64,000 bases of DNA, taken from Anarhynchus alexandrinus. Taxonomy: Eukaryota; Chordata; Aves; Charadriiformes; Charadriidae. Below, piece by piece: positions 1 to 38,672 of this stretch. The stretch lies in NCBI GenBank assembly GCA_008711295.1, contig VUYV01000011.1, positions 2,855,029-2,919,028 on the forward strand, given 5' to 3'. Both the position numbers and the translations under genes were made by a program. How positions within the stretch are numbered: position 1 is the stretch's first letter; each line of letters begins with the position of its first letter. The notes below the pieces were generated by a model. It ran no database searches. It was not told where the DNA came from and was given only the letters and a program-made list of their open reading frames with translations.

Positions 1-25617
<25,617 letters not shown>

Positions 25618-25914
25618 TCAGCCCGCCGTGACCATCCGGGGCGGGCGGTGCTGCCGGGCGCGATCCCCACGAGGGCCGAGAAGTCCTCACGCCGCCTGTG
25701 GAACCGTCACCGCCGGGCGCTGAGGGGAAACAACACCCCGAGATCCACCCCCGGAGGTCCCCCGCCCCCCTCAAGAGGGGCCGGGCTCTCGAAACCAACC
25801 GCAGCGGTCCTCTCCCGCGACGGGCTCGGCGGTCTCTGCCTACTCGGCCGGGCCGGTGACCATCGCGTCAGCAACAAGTGCCGGGCTCCCTCCTCGGGAC
25901 GGGCGGCGCGGCGG

Positions 25915-25927
25915 CGGGCGGGGCGGA
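25915..25927. promoter_or_regulatory. GC box (Sp/KLF site)
   Basis: CGGGCGGGGCGG is a consensus GC box upstream of the SLK start codon, on the plus strand as written. Binding is inferred from the motif only. Confidence 0.5.
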
Positions 25928-26378
25928 GGACGGAGCCTGAGAAGAAGAGGGGCGGCGAAGGGATCCCGGCTGCCGCTGGAAGGAGGCGGGGGAAGGGGGG
26001 TGCAGCGGCTGCGCGCCGGGCAGGGGGGAGCGGTCACCCCGCCGCCCGCCCCAGAGCACGGAGCGGATGTAGGGAGGAGAAGGGGGCTGCCCCACTCCTG
26101 ACTCCCGGCCGGTGCCCTCACGGAGCGAGGCCCCGCGGCGTCCTGGGGTGGCAGAACGGAGGAAGAAGACGACGCTCCCCTTGCCGGTCTCTCTGCCGCT
26201 CGCTCCCCCCGCCCTCTCGCGGAGCGGGGCCCGGGCGGCACCGTTTCCTGCGGGGCGGAGCGGGGCGGCACCTCCTCCTCCTCCGCCCGCCGCCGGCGCG
26301 TGCGCGCGCCCCGTGACCCCGCCCCTCTTCCCGCGCTCCCGGAACCGCCTCGCGCCCCGGCCGCCGCCACCGCCTCCG

Positions 26379-26390
26379 GCGCATGCGCAC
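26379..26390. promoter_or_regulatory. NRF1 site
   Basis: GCGCATGCGCAC contains the palindromic NRF1 core GCGCATGCGC. NRF1 sites are frequent in CpG-island and bidirectional promoters. A weaker relative (GCGCGTGCGCGC) lies at about 26296-26308. Confidence 0.6.
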
Positions 26391-26470
26391 GCGCCATACC
26401 GACAGCCCCACCACCACCAACGGTTCGTCGCCGGCAAAGGTGGGGGGAAGAGGCGGGGCTTTCCCCATCC

Positions 26471-26478
26471 CACGTGAC
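26471..26478. promoter_or_regulatory. E-box CACGTGAC (USF/MITF/TFE type)
   Basis: CACGTGAC is a strong class of bHLH-ZIP site in CpG-island promoters. It lies 27 bases before a CCAAT box. Confidence 0.5.
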
Positions 26479-26497
26479 GCGGCGGTGGCGGCGGGAG

Positions 26498-26502
26498 CCA
26501 AT
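26498..26502 (+). promoter_or_regulatory. CCAAT box
   Basis: AGCCAATAGG fits the NF-Y consensus on the plus strand. It sits only about 25 bases before the putative STN1 exon 1 donor. If that donor is real, transcription would have to start upstream of it, or this box mainly serves the SLK direction. Confidence 0.45.
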
Positions 26503-27990
26503 AGGAGCGCGCCGAGGCCTCCGGCGGGTAAGTTGGTGTCTGGCCCCAAGATGGAGGGGGGGGGACACTCCCTTCCCCCTCACCCTCCCTTTCCTTAGGG
26601 CCTGGGAGGCAGCGTTTGGGGTGGGCGATTTCCCGTCCTTTCCTCTTGTTTTTCCTTGGCGATAGGCTGTGTACTCGCAGTTGGGGGGAGAGGGGAGTGA
26701 CTTTTCCCTTTTGTCCTCTGGTAGCCGTTATGGGCGGAGCTGTGAGGAAAAGGGATCCTTTACCTTCTGCTCCGTTCCTTATGCTGAAGGGCGCTCTGCT
26801 CCTCTTTTATTTCTCCTCAACTGTCCCATGTAGGGAAGGTCTCCCCAGCCCTGTGGCAGAGGGTGATGTTTCCTAGGTAGGGGCACAGCTTCCTGTCAGG
26901 CCTGGCTGGGCACCTTGGGTTCCTCTTTTCAGCACAGGCGGACTCCCTCTTCTCCCTCCACATTGCTCCCAGGTCTGATTGTGGGAGCTGAAGGGGGTGT
27001 GAGGCCCTCCTTGTCTGCCAGGAGCGTTGTGATGGCAGGTGGTGCCTCCTGGAGGGTTTGAGCTTGGGAGTGGTTCTTTGAGGAAGGTGTTGGTAGAAAA
27101 GGACTTTCTTTAGTTTGTGGGCCAGTGTTGTTCCTAGACCTGCTACTAGTTTGTCACAGCATTCACTCTTAGCAGGATGTGATGTTAATGTGCGTGTTTG
27201 GTGTCTTGTGAGAGATGTAATCAGTGGGATAGCCTTGAATTTCCTTATCTCACAGCTTTCTCTTCCCACAAGTGATCCCTTCATCAGCCTGAAGTATGAT
27301 TGTATTTCAATAGTTGTGTTGTTTATATGCCACTAAATGTGTGGTATTTCTTCACGCACATTGCCTGGATAAGGAGCAATTAGCAGACATCTTGGAGACA
27401 AAGTTTTAGGCTGTGACAGGAGGCAGGAAGTCGATCTTGTAGTTAAGGCAACATGTGAGACCTAAGAGATCTGACAATGAGACAAGCACCCAGTGAAAAT
27501 CATGTAATGCCTTATCCTTGTGTGAACCTGTGTGCCTGGAGTTACCATTCATTTAGTCTGCATTGTAAGCTTCTAAACATCAAGCCTCTGGTGTGTATCA
27601 TTCCTCAGACCATTTTATTAGCATGACGGTAGTTTGCTATCTAAGGAAGGTAGTCCCTGTGTAAACCCAGTAATAATAATGAGGCATTGAGATGCACTGG
27701 TATGGGGATCATATGGCAACCTTGACAGTCTCCTTGAAAGAAGCATGACTTTAAGGAATTGAAAGTGCTGGGCTGAGACAAGAAAGGGATTTTGGTAAAG
27801 GAGTTTTCTAATAATACTGGTGTTTGTAGTAATGAAGATCAGAAAGGTGGTTCAGAAGGAAGTAAGGGCACAGAACTAGCGTAGAACTGAACTTTGCATC
27901 ATGTGTTAATGATGTTTTATTAGCTGAAGCATGCTGGGGTAGAAGCCTTTTAAGAATACATTGGTATTGTATGTTGAGTAATTAGTGGTG

Positions 27991-28085
27991 TTAATAGTAT
28001 TTATAGTGTACAGGGACACACTGTGCTAGACACTGTCCTGCCACAGAACAAGGAGATGGCCCCTGCCATAGAGTTTAGGCATCAA
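27991..28085 (+). mobile_element. Possible ancient amniote interspersed repeat (SINE- or hAT-like)
   Basis: A run with CACTGTGCTAGACACTGTCC followed by ACAAGGAGATGGCCCCTGCC and a GAG...TTTAGG block. It resembles a dispersed amniote repeat with the phrase order GTGCTAGGCACTGT...ACA...AGACAGTCCCTGCC...GAGCTTACAATCTA. The family name is uncertain. Confidence 0.35.
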
Positions 28086-29564
28086 ACAACAATGTTGTGT
28101 CATGAGTTAATTTCTTCAGTCTGTATAAAATCAGTTTCAAGGCTAGCACTGCTCTATGAATAGAGAGCTTTTCATATACTCTTGCTAACCTGATAGCAGT
28201 CCTGATTTGTTGTACTAATCAGCATTTGTTGTTAAAAATTATCTTGGGCTTTGTGGTTCCTTTGTACCAACAGCTTGGCCACAAAATGTAAAACTGTTGA
28301 GGAGGGTGTTAAAGCTGAGACTATTTATGTGTGTAAGGATAATACCAAGAAACAACTGCAATCCAAATAAACTATTTTCCTTTCTTTGTGATCTGGCTGG
28401 CAGGCTGCACCTATTAACTTAATCTGCAAGATTCATGCAGATAGTTTGGATTAAATACAATAACAAAGGAAGTGATTGATAAGGTTTCTCCAGTGTTACC
28501 AGCAGCAATTTAGCTTCAGGAATCTTAATTTTTAAAATTCAATTTCTTTTTCTTCTCTGTAATACCTTTTTTTTGTGCCCCTTCAGGTGAGATGATAGCT
28601 TTGATTTCTATGTTAAAATACAATGATGGCTTTAATAATAATTTTCTTTTTTTTTTTTAATTTAATATTTTGATTTTAACTTGCTTCCTCTTGGATAAAA
28701 AGTGCTTTGGGACTAATTTCCATCTGTTTCTTTAAACTGACTAATGAATAGAGGATGGGGAAAAAAAGAAATCCAAAGCCATACCACGAAATTGTTGTAT
28801 CTAGGCAGAATTAGCTTTTTTTTTAGCCTCAGGGTTAATGTCATAGGGCAGCGGGGGAGCAGGGAGGTGTATGTGTGTACATCAGAGTTTGTAATAATAA
28901 CTGGAAATCAGTGCAAAACTAAAAGAAAATTTCTTGAGCTATATGTGAACAAATGTCGTTGAGTTGGCTGCCTTAATAAGGCTGGCAGTAATGGGACTGG
29001 GATACCAGCGCCCGGCTCTTTCTCAGCTCTACTGATAAATGGGCTTTTGACTGTAAGTAGTTCACATACAGCATCTATATAATGTATCAGTTTGTTTTGA
29101 GCGTGTGTTTGATAAAACAGGTTCACTCAGAACAGGGCCAGTAGTGTCATCCTGCCAATGACTAAATGTTAGTAGGTACTACAGGTGTGTTGCTTTAGAC
29201 TTTTATAAAGATAGTCTTCCTGTTCCAGAGAGCTTTTAATTCATATAATGTTGAAAATATAAGATGAAAGGCTGGCACAGGAAACGAGCAGTTAATCTAG
29301 TGATAAAGTTTTGCTTTTAACTTCTATTGTTTTTGCTTACTCTTTAACAAGTAATTCAGATAAAAAACATTATATATGAAAAGGAAAACTATGGCTCAGT
29401 CTCAATTTTTCTTTCACTTTAGAGTTACGGCTTGTCACTCAATCCTAAAAATAAACTCTGTAAGGTGAAGGTTAAGTGCTAGTAGCAAATCCTTCCCAAT
29501 TTGCACTGACTTCCTGGTATGGAGGAGGCTGTATGAAGCCTATTTTTTTTTTGTGTGTGGCTTC

Positions 29565-29565
29565 N
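29565..29565. other. Single ambiguous base (N)
   Basis: The only N in the window (GGCTTCNATGG), just after a T/G homopolymer-rich stretch. It is a base-call or consensus ambiguity in the assembly. Confidence 0.99.
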
Positions 29566-29739
29566 ATGGTAAGGATAAAAAGGTAAAAGTGAGTTATAAG
29601 TATATTAAAATTTCTTCTTCAGGAATTTAATGCAATGCTTTTTGAAAATTCAATGCTTCCTTAAAATATCAGAGTAAAGATGTTAAAGAACTACCTTGGT
29701 TGTGCATCATATATACTGTCTTAAAAATAGCTGTAACTT

Positions 29740-30900
29740 TTTACTGCAATCTTTTTCATCTCTTTGAGAATTAGAAGTCTCCTTTATACTTTCTGCTGCT
29801 TAATACCACCATCCTTTCCCATTGACTTTATCACTTGCACTTGTTACTGTTCCTAACTCCCTCTTTAAGTTCTACTTCTGTTTTATTTAAACTGCTCTGC
29901 TTCAGTTTCTCTTCATTGAAAATAAACACTTGCTTCAGAAATTTGAAATGTGTTCTTCACAGCATATATTGCCCTTTCACTGCAGTCCTACATCCCATCG
30001 TCAGTTCTTTCAAAATATTTAATGGTATATTTTTATATTGTCTTGACTTTCTGTCCACCCACGCTTTCACTGATCTCCTTCAATCTTCTTTCTGATGTTT
30101 GAGTTCATTGAACTGCTGTAAGGTCACAGGTGGCTTGTTCGTGGTTAAATCTGGGGCATAATTCTTGTTTCATCCGTTTTAATCTGTCTGTCACCTTTGG
30201 CACTCAACACTGTCCTGTCTGTTTTCTTTACTTGATGTATGTGGTGTTTTCATTTATATTTTCCAAATATATGGCGATGTTTTTCCATAGTATCATTTCT
30301 ACTCTATTCTGTTCCTGAAGTTAATGTTTTCTGCTGTGTTTCTTCTAAGCACCACTGTAACTTCTAGATCCTTCTAGTTAACCCACTACCTTCCTTTTTA
30401 ACCTCCTCCTTTTTGCATTCTTGGTTTTTGCCAAGACCTCGTATGTCTAGCCTCTGTATCTGAGGTTATTTCCAAAAGCTGCCTTGCTTCCCTCTGAATC
30501 TGACTCCTTTTTCCTTGGAGTTCAGGACTTTATAGAATTAAGTTCTGACACTTATAGCTGTACTAACTTTTCTCAGGCTTTCAGGCTTTATGAGAAATTT
30601 TTGGTGACTCTCCAGTACCTGACCTTTTTCTCCCTTCTCTTGTTCATCATCAGTCATTTTTCCTTTCCTACTGTTCTGAATGCGTTGCCTTCTCATAGGA
30701 GCACCTCAGTTCAGTGGATTTTAAGTACCATGATGTTTTCAGTCTCTTCCCATCTTGTATATTGACCTCAGAGATATTCTTCTTCTTCCCTCTGTGACAT
30801 TTCCATTTTCTTTGTGTACACGCCAAGTTTTTAACTTTTTGTCCTTTTTCTGTGACCCCTCTACGCTTGCTGTGCTGTACCTGCCCCCTGTGTCCTAGTG
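29740..30900. other. Pyrimidine-biased 1.1-kb block, unidentified
   Basis: The plus strand is clearly enriched in T and C (for example 30361-30420 and 30600-30680), which opens many short plus-strand frames rich in Leu, Phe and Ser. No protein family is recognised. It could be an old antisense LINE whose purine-rich sense strand lies on the minus strand. Confidence 0.35.
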
Positions 30901-33900
30901 CTCTAATTAATGGTGGTAAGTACAGAGGAGCTAGTAGCATCATTAGTTAATAACCCATGTTTATGACAAGGTTAAGAAGGAAATACAAAAGAGGGCTAAA
31001 AAAATGTTTTTATTTCTTTATGATGCGAGAGGATGGTCTAAAAGGCTGTACTTTTTCCTCCAAGGCACATCAAGTCATGTTACCCATTTATTGGAAGACT
31101 TGAGAGGGGAGACTGTATTGTATATAGCACTCTTAAAGCCCTTCTATTAAATGTACAATTTATAGATCTGTAGCTTAGAGACTTGTATTTCTGTTCTGCA
31201 TTTGGAATTTAAATCTGCCTTCATAAAGGAACAAAAAAGAGACTCAGTTTTGTACTCAGTATTTTATGAGCCTTTCTGATGTGAGTAACAGGAATAGTTC
31301 ATTTATAATACAAACAGGAAAAAAATTATAATACCAGAGGTTAGATGCTCAAGAGCTTATCCATACGTCATTAGCCAGAATCAATGCTCAGGCTTCTATC
31401 AATAATCTGGAAACTATACATTACATGCTTTATTTTATTTTTTTTTATGCATTACTGTAGGACCAGTTAATCTAAGAATTGCCATAGAAACATGTGGCAT
31501 TTGGAAGCTTCAACATGTAAGTGTATTACTTGATGTTTGCAGTAAAAAAATTGAGTGCTAAAATGATTAGGAACAGGATTGGTCTAATTTTGGCTTCAGA
31601 AAAATCTGTGTGTTTAGTCTAAATTGGCCTAGCTTTTTTAGTAGTCAATGGGGAAAGGTATCTTCAGAGGGCAACTCACCCTCTCCCGTTTTAGATACTT
31701 ATCTGTATCACACAGTATTTAACTGTGTATTTAACTGTGTGAGGTGAGTTGTCCTGGAAATGTGCGATGGGGGTTCTTCTTCCTACCTATGGAGATACCA
31801 CTGCCAGCAGAGCTCTTCGAGTGCAGTTCTCTTGATATCAAGCAACACCTCTGGGAATGATGACAGAGCAAATATAAAAGTTGCCAAATTACCTGAATGT
31901 TTCCAAGTAAACCAACGATGTTTATTCGCTAGGCTTTATTTGAAATCAAACGTCAGAAGAAAAAGCAGTAATATAAACATAGAAATCCTGAATGAGGAGC
32001 AGATATTTCAACAAACAGTGCAAGAATATTTCTTGGAAACATGTAACGTCAAAGGAGTTCAAGTTTTAACGTGTGAACTTCATTGAAATTATTGCAAAAA
32101 AATAAATATGTTTTTCTTATTGCTCCTAGTTGGTCTGCAAGAAAACCACCTTCAAGACTGATATTTAGAAACATAGCCATATATAATTGGAGGGGTAAGT
32201 TGGGCTTTTATACTTATTTGAGTGAGAAGCAAATCTCAGATTTAACAGAAAATGTCAACAGCTTGAAATTCACATAGCTGATTCTCTTTATTGATTAACT
32301 GACTAATCCAATTAAAAACTGTAGGTCCTCTTTCATGATAAAATTTTTCAAGACGGCTGGACACTTTTTTGTTTGTATTTAACCGAGACAACTACTTCTA
32401 CAGGAATTTTCAGGTAATATTAAAATACTGAGCTGTGTTGATGGATAGCTGCGTTTTTTAATACAGTAGTTAGTCTAATAAAAATTATTTTCCTCTATGT
32501 CTTGATGACTATAACAATCTTTCACTGAACCTCATGTGAATAAGTCTATCTAGAGTATTGTTTTTTTTAAAAATAATCTGCAATTGAAATACTACTACTC
32601 AGCTTTAATGCTGTATTCTTTCTAACCATTTTAATAAGTTGAAGTTATATTTCATTTAAAGCAAAATCTATTTGATCAAAACTGTACATGAACACAAGGC
32701 AAAGTATTTAAAACTTGCAGAGCCCCCTCCATCTGATGGATATTAGAAGCTTTAGTTAAGTCACATGAAAGCATGTATTACAAATGCTTCACCATGTTTG
32801 TCTTTCCTCCAGATGGTAATTAGACCTTTTCCTCTTGCATAGGAGTCACAAGCTGATTTGCTCTTTTTGTTTGTGGCTTTCAAATTTGCATTAGTTCACA
32901 TAGCAGCTAGGATTAGAAATTTATTAAGGGATAAAGATAGCTTTGCATCTCAGTATTGCTTTCAGTCAATACTGGCACAAAAAATGTCTGTACAAAAACC
33001 CCACATGTATTGCTGCTTTTCTTTCTGCAAATCCTGAATTTCTTCCTCTGTTTCCCAGGAATCTTTTTTTCCAGAATGGACATTGTGTTCTCTTGTGATC
33101 CTGATCAGCTCTGGAATCTTGGGACTGAATAACTTGTTCTGTAATATGAAAATGAGTTATTTTTAAATCTGTTTTTTTTCCAGTCCTAGTTATGTGGTAA
33201 GCATAAGGAGGAAGTTTATTATGCCTTCTACAACTATTATTAAAAATATACCATACTGGAAGGTAGGGAACATTTCACACACACAAAAAAAGGACAATCT
33301 GACCAAAAGATAGCACTGAAAACTACTGATTCTTTAGTAGTATCCTAAAGAGAGACACAGTAGGATAGTATTGGAGACATGTCTATTAGCAAAAAGGGGA
33401 AATAATATTTAGAATGTGAGATACTGTTTATTAATGCAGAGCTAGACTTTAAAATATAATCTGATTTTACTGAGAAAACAGCATAGTTTTTCATTGAAAA
33501 ATGTTATTTTTATATTGCAGCCATGTTTAAAATAGTTTATGTGTGTGTAGTGTTCTTCTCTTTTTACTTAGATTTTCATAAGCTATTGCATAATTCTCAT
33601 TTTTGAGGCAAAAAAATAATTTACTGTGTGTTGTAAAGTAGAATTTGGCTTTATGTAGGATCTCTTCTTGGTACAGCAGCAATGTGTGGAGCTGTAATAA
33701 TGTGTCAATTGTTAAGGCAAACAGCAGCTATTGTGTGTTCAACAATAGTATATGCAAACTTTGGGCACTAGGACCTGCTTATGAGAAAACAGTATTGTGA
33801 TGTGATGCACTTTTTGTCTCGAGTGCACCGGAATCTTTATTTTTTTGACAGAAGGGACCTTTAATATCTAATCCACAAAATTATGTTTTATAGTACACCA

Positions 33901-36900
33901 CATGATATTTATGGATTAAGCCAAAAAAGCCCATTACATTAAGTGGACTGAATTTTCTGTAGCTGAAAATAAAATTATGTATAGGAAAAATAATTCCTGT
34001 GGCTTCTGGCTGAGCTCTAATATATTGTTCTGGATGCAGTATACAGGAGTGACTTACTTTCAGAAGCATGAGGTAGGGAGTGGCATCTATTCAAATTCAA
34101 ATGCAATTGAGGAGACACTTAAATCTGTTTATAAAAGGTTGTTTGTTTTTTTTACATACCAAGAAGTCGGAAATAGTAGTGACTTTATCGTGTTGGCTGT
34201 GACAGTGATTCATGTAGGGCAGCCACAGTCGTTGGTAAGGTATTTTCTTTCAAGAATCTTAATAGTGTTATGTCGATTTGGTGCCTTCCTATTGTATTTG
34301 GAAAAAAAATTTAAAGGTGGGCAAAAATCATCACTAGCGAAGAAGTCTAGCTTCTTTGCTCCATAGGGAGGAAAGCTATTAAGAAGATACTCATGTTGCA
34401 GAACAGGTGTTCCTGAACATTTTTTGTTTGTTCTGTATGAGTCCTATATCAGCTCTCAGTGATGAGATTTGGACAGACCTCAGAGGGAGCATCTGTAAGA
34501 TATTCATTATTTCAGAACATCCTCAGAGAATTACAAAAATTGCTAATCCCAAATTTATAATAGAGGACAAAGTCTCTGGATTTTTAACAGGTTCTAATAG
34601 AGTTTAACAGCTGAAGATAAGGCATGATGAGCCAGCTTTCCTTAGCTGAGAAGAAACTACTCTTCAGATCATTCAAAGTTCATAGAATGCAGTGTCAGAG
34701 ATTGTGCAGCACAATTTGTCTTAAGGTATCAAGAAATATCTACACACCTTTGGCATTTCTCAAACTTTTGGCTTTGTAGGTCAGAGCAGCTTGGGTGTGA
34801 CTAAGAAATCCTGTGCTTGATTTCAGGTATTAAAGTTCCAGTCTTCTGAAAGAAGGTACAGTTACAAAAGAAATTCAGAGAATAGCAGCCTGGGAATTGT
34901 ACCATTTTTGGTACAAAACCCCACTCTTTTGATACTTTTCCTAGATGTTGGCTGAGAGGACCTGTGTGAGGAGCACTAGAAAAGGATGACAAAAGCTTTG
35001 TTGTTACGTGGGATGATAGTTCAAACTTCCCACAGTAAAAGAGAGAATACTGTAATAATATATATAGTCTCAATGCTTTTTTTTTGTCCTGCTGCCTTTC
35101 ATTTTGTGCAGGTTTTTTCTTTTGGGATGTCTAAACATTATTTTACAAGAAGTGCCTTCAGACAGGAAAAATTATGAGTCTTTAATTGGAGGAGAAAAAG
35201 AATAATTTTGAGGAATAGCGTAAAAAAACAATGAAAGAACAAATGCAGCTGTCTAGAAACAGAGATCAGTGTTGAGCTAACTGTATTAATCTTTATAAGA
35301 AGAGTAACAGTTAGGTCTCAATCTTCCAAAAGAGCTCCAAATGAGTAATCCCAGTCTCTAGTTACACTCAAAAAATAAATGATGGTCATAGTTGAATCTG
35401 AGACTTCAGAATTATTCTGATTTGAATTGTTTTGTATATACCAACAGCAGTGCTATTTGGATACCATGATTCAAGCACAGCCTCACGGTGTTCTGGTATA
35501 GTTAAAAGATTCAATTGTATAGCAAAGAAAAACTTAAATAGTTTTCAGAACATTAAGCAGGTCTGTTATAATCTAATGCTTTGGTATGTGCTGGGAATAT
35601 TTTGGAAACTTGATCACAACTATGCACCTAGACCAAATGGTAGGTTAATTATTTTGAAGTCTCTGGTTGTAATGGAGGGCTCTGTTGTGCTATGAATGTT
35701 CATATAAATTCTGATCTTATTCCAGAGGCTATTTTAATTTACACCAGATGCCTAAACAAATTTAAAGGGGAGGGAGGGAAATGGGCAGGAAAACTTGCCT
35801 CTAGAAATCAAGTCAATCTTGTCATGAAGTTCACAGGCCCAATAGCTTTAGAAAGCTATTAACTGATGCTTGCTACTTCTACCCGAATTTCTGAAATTTG
35901 AAAATGTTTATTCAAGAAGTGGCACTACACTAGATCTATTTTACACTGCTATACCAAAGTAGGGAAGCTAACTGTGTTGCCTTAAGCTGTGGTGAGTACG
36001 GTTTTGTTCTCTTTGCTCTGTTAGTTAACTTGAATGAGTTAATATTCCTTCATGTTGGATCAGTAAATTGCATGTATCTGTCAAAAGCCTCTTTGGAATC
36101 CTCTTGCTATCAAAACTGCCATATTGCGGTTTTTCCAAGCAGCAAACTTATTATTTATAAGTAGTAATTTATTTTTAGTTTTGTTTGTTTTTATTTCACA
36201 CTAATAACTGACAACCTTCTATCCCAGTGAAAGAACGTTTTTTCAGTAGCTCAGGTCATTCTGCCAGCACTGTGGGTGATTAAGAGCTTTCAGAGAGAAT
36301 TAATCATCTTCATAGATTTCCTCCTGCCCTCACTTGAGACAGGTTAGAGAATTAGTTGAAGGAGGTGCTTCAGTGTGATTATCCAATAGCTTTAAAATAC
36401 TAATAGCAAGTGAAGCTTTCTGACTATCAGTAGTGCCTACTACTACCTTATTTATGGTAAGCTTACAGCTGTCCATGACAAATAAACATATAGAGCTAGT
36501 TTACTGGTCTGTTGAGTGGTTTGCTGATTTCTAGATACATAGGAAAATATCTTGTGACTAATGCATGGGACAAGGATCAGAAGGAGCTACTTCTACTGTT
36601 TATTTTATTGCACACTTCCTTGTTACTTTTCCAGAATCATGCTTTTGAAAAACTGGGTGCCAAAACCTTGTTACAAGGTTTAACTTGCATATAAAACAAG
36701 TTCTAATGCCAAAGAAGGCAATCTAGAACTGCAAGCTTTGTCCCCTTTCCTTCCAAGACTGTTGATGTTGGAGGAGCCAGTCTGTCTGGTCTCATGAAGC
36801 CACATGTGCCTGTCCAGAAGGATTTCTAGGCAGGGCTGTGGAAAGGAAAAAACAGAGAAAGGGAAATACATTACAGGTTACGACATGGAGACTGGAAGAC

Positions 36901-38633
36901 TATTACACAGTAGCAGTGTCAGTTTATTGATAAAACAAGGCTTTTTTTTGTTCCTGTCTATATCCTGATTATTGCAGGCATTGTGGGCAATACCTTCCTA
37001 TGTTGTTCACAGACTCCCTACTGGCTAAAGTTTGTGGTGATGCGTCTTTTGTCTTGCACCATCTTCCCTTGCCAGAGAAGTGTATTGTAATATAATCTAA
37101 TGTAATTGAAAGACATACGATGTTTAAAATTTCACGCAGTATCTTTAAGAAAAATTCTGTAATTCTTTCTTTTTGGTAAATGTGTTATCTCAGGAGGTTA
37201 GGCAGATGTTGACAATTGTACAGTAACATTTCAGGAAGTGCTAAACTTGTGGAAGTTCAGAGGAGTTCTAGCGCTCTTAATTTTGTTTCAAAACCACTTT
37301 TTAATATTGGAATTGTACTTGCCTTGTATATAAGACCTACAGGATATGTGGTGCTCTTAGCTGATGTTTGTTGCAGCATGTAGCATCTAAACTTACAGGA
37401 CTTCACAGGAGCAGTGGCAGAAAGTAGTTTATTAGGAAAGACTGAAAGTGCTTATCCTACTTTGATTTTTCATAGAAACGCCGGATAGGAAGTGGATCCA
37501 AACTGACCTTATCTTACTGTTTGATACTTTTCTAACAGCTGTAAAGTTGATATCAATATACACTTTTTCAGGAGCATTTTTTGTCTTTCAGTGATGTATT
37601 TTGGTCTCGGTGATGTTTTTTGTCTTGTTACTGGTGTTGAAAACTTTCTTTTAATTATGTATTTTTAAAATATCTATGGGTGAGTTTCATTTTTAGGATC
37701 TTTACTCCATATTATCTGTAACCTAGGGCTTCACTTTCCAGCTTACTAAGATCTACTTTTATAAGAGGTTGTGTTTGTTTTTAATTTAAAATGTTGTATG
37801 TGGCCTTGGGTAATTAAAAACATTTCTTGAAATATGGTGTTTTTAACTGTATCATACTAGAATTGCTGCTGCTGATCATGAAGAATTGAATTAACACTCA
37901 TTTGTCACGTAGGGTGTTGACTCAAACACAGATGAGTTCAATTCAGATGACAGAGGTTGTTACAAAACCCAGCTGTTGACTCTGGTCCTCTTTCCACAAG
38001 TTGCTTTTTCTGCTGCAGGGATAGCTGACCCATGAAGCAATTCTTTAACAGCCACAGTTTGTAGCCTCATTTATTCAAGTAAACCAATGGTGACTTTAAG
38101 TTGTTTTAATGCACTGGGTTGGCAACTCTAACAGCTTAGGCGCTGCTTCCTGTGTAAATCAGCAGTGCTAGTATAGTAGTGGCAATCTTTGGAGAAGAGT
38201 GAATGCCTGGTAGGATGTTTAAGCTGCCTGTATTGATGGGTAAATATTCTCTGCTTCTGATTCACAGCTAATTGAGAAAGAATCTTTGCAGCAGTCTGCC
38301 AGTAGTTGCAGGCAGCTGCTGGCAAGATACCTTTTCTATGGCTCCAAACGATTCATCTCAAACTAAGGCAATTTTCACCAAGAGCTTTTGTTGTTAATCA
38401 TATCTGGAGAAAAGACAAGAAACATTAAAATGGGTACTCTTCTTTGGGGTTTCCATTTCATTGGGATTGGAAGAAGACCAATTCTTAATCATTTACTATT
38501 TTTGAAAAAGGTACATGGTGAACACAGGAATAGGAGCCAAGAAATTTACTGGCGGGGCTGATTCTGTTGAACAAATCAGTTGGGTGTTAACTGGGGAGCT
38601 ATTCTAACAAGGCTACCAGGTAGGCTGCTTGGG

Positions 38634-38672
38634 AGGGAAGAAAGAAAATGGGCTTGGTTTTGGGTGGTGGCA
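38634..38672 (+). repeat. 39-bp direct repeat, copy A
   Basis: Starts AGGGAAGAAAGAAAATGGGC and ends GGTGGTGGCA. It matches copy B at 39915-39953 at 38 of 39 positions, and weak similarity continues for about 15 bases downstream. It is not a simple repeat. Confidence 0.8.

Larger units (their letters stand above)
26440..26527 (+). other. STN1: Inferred non-coding first exon of STN1 (5' boundary unknown)
   Basis: The only direct evidence is a consensus donor GCGG|GTAAGT at 26528-26533 on the plus strand, at the downstream edge of the CpG island and in the right orientation for STN1. STN1 in other vertebrates has a non-coding 5' exon (family knowledge). The exon start is arbitrary here. Alternatives are another promoter within 26.6-42.8 kb, or an upstream exon ending elsewhere in the island. 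Confidence 0.35.

Noticed and set aside
25840..26583. 247-codon minus-strand open frame (and a 201-codon neighbour) upstream of SLK
   Set aside because: Same low-complexity GC effect. There is no recognisable domain, and the frame lies in the promoter/5' UTR region of SLK.
26817..27284. 155-codon minus-strand open frame just beyond the CpG island
   Set aside because: No recognisable protein; simple consequence of the GC-richer flank. A minus-strand gene here would have to fit between the two divergent genes without splice or polyadenylation signals that I can see.
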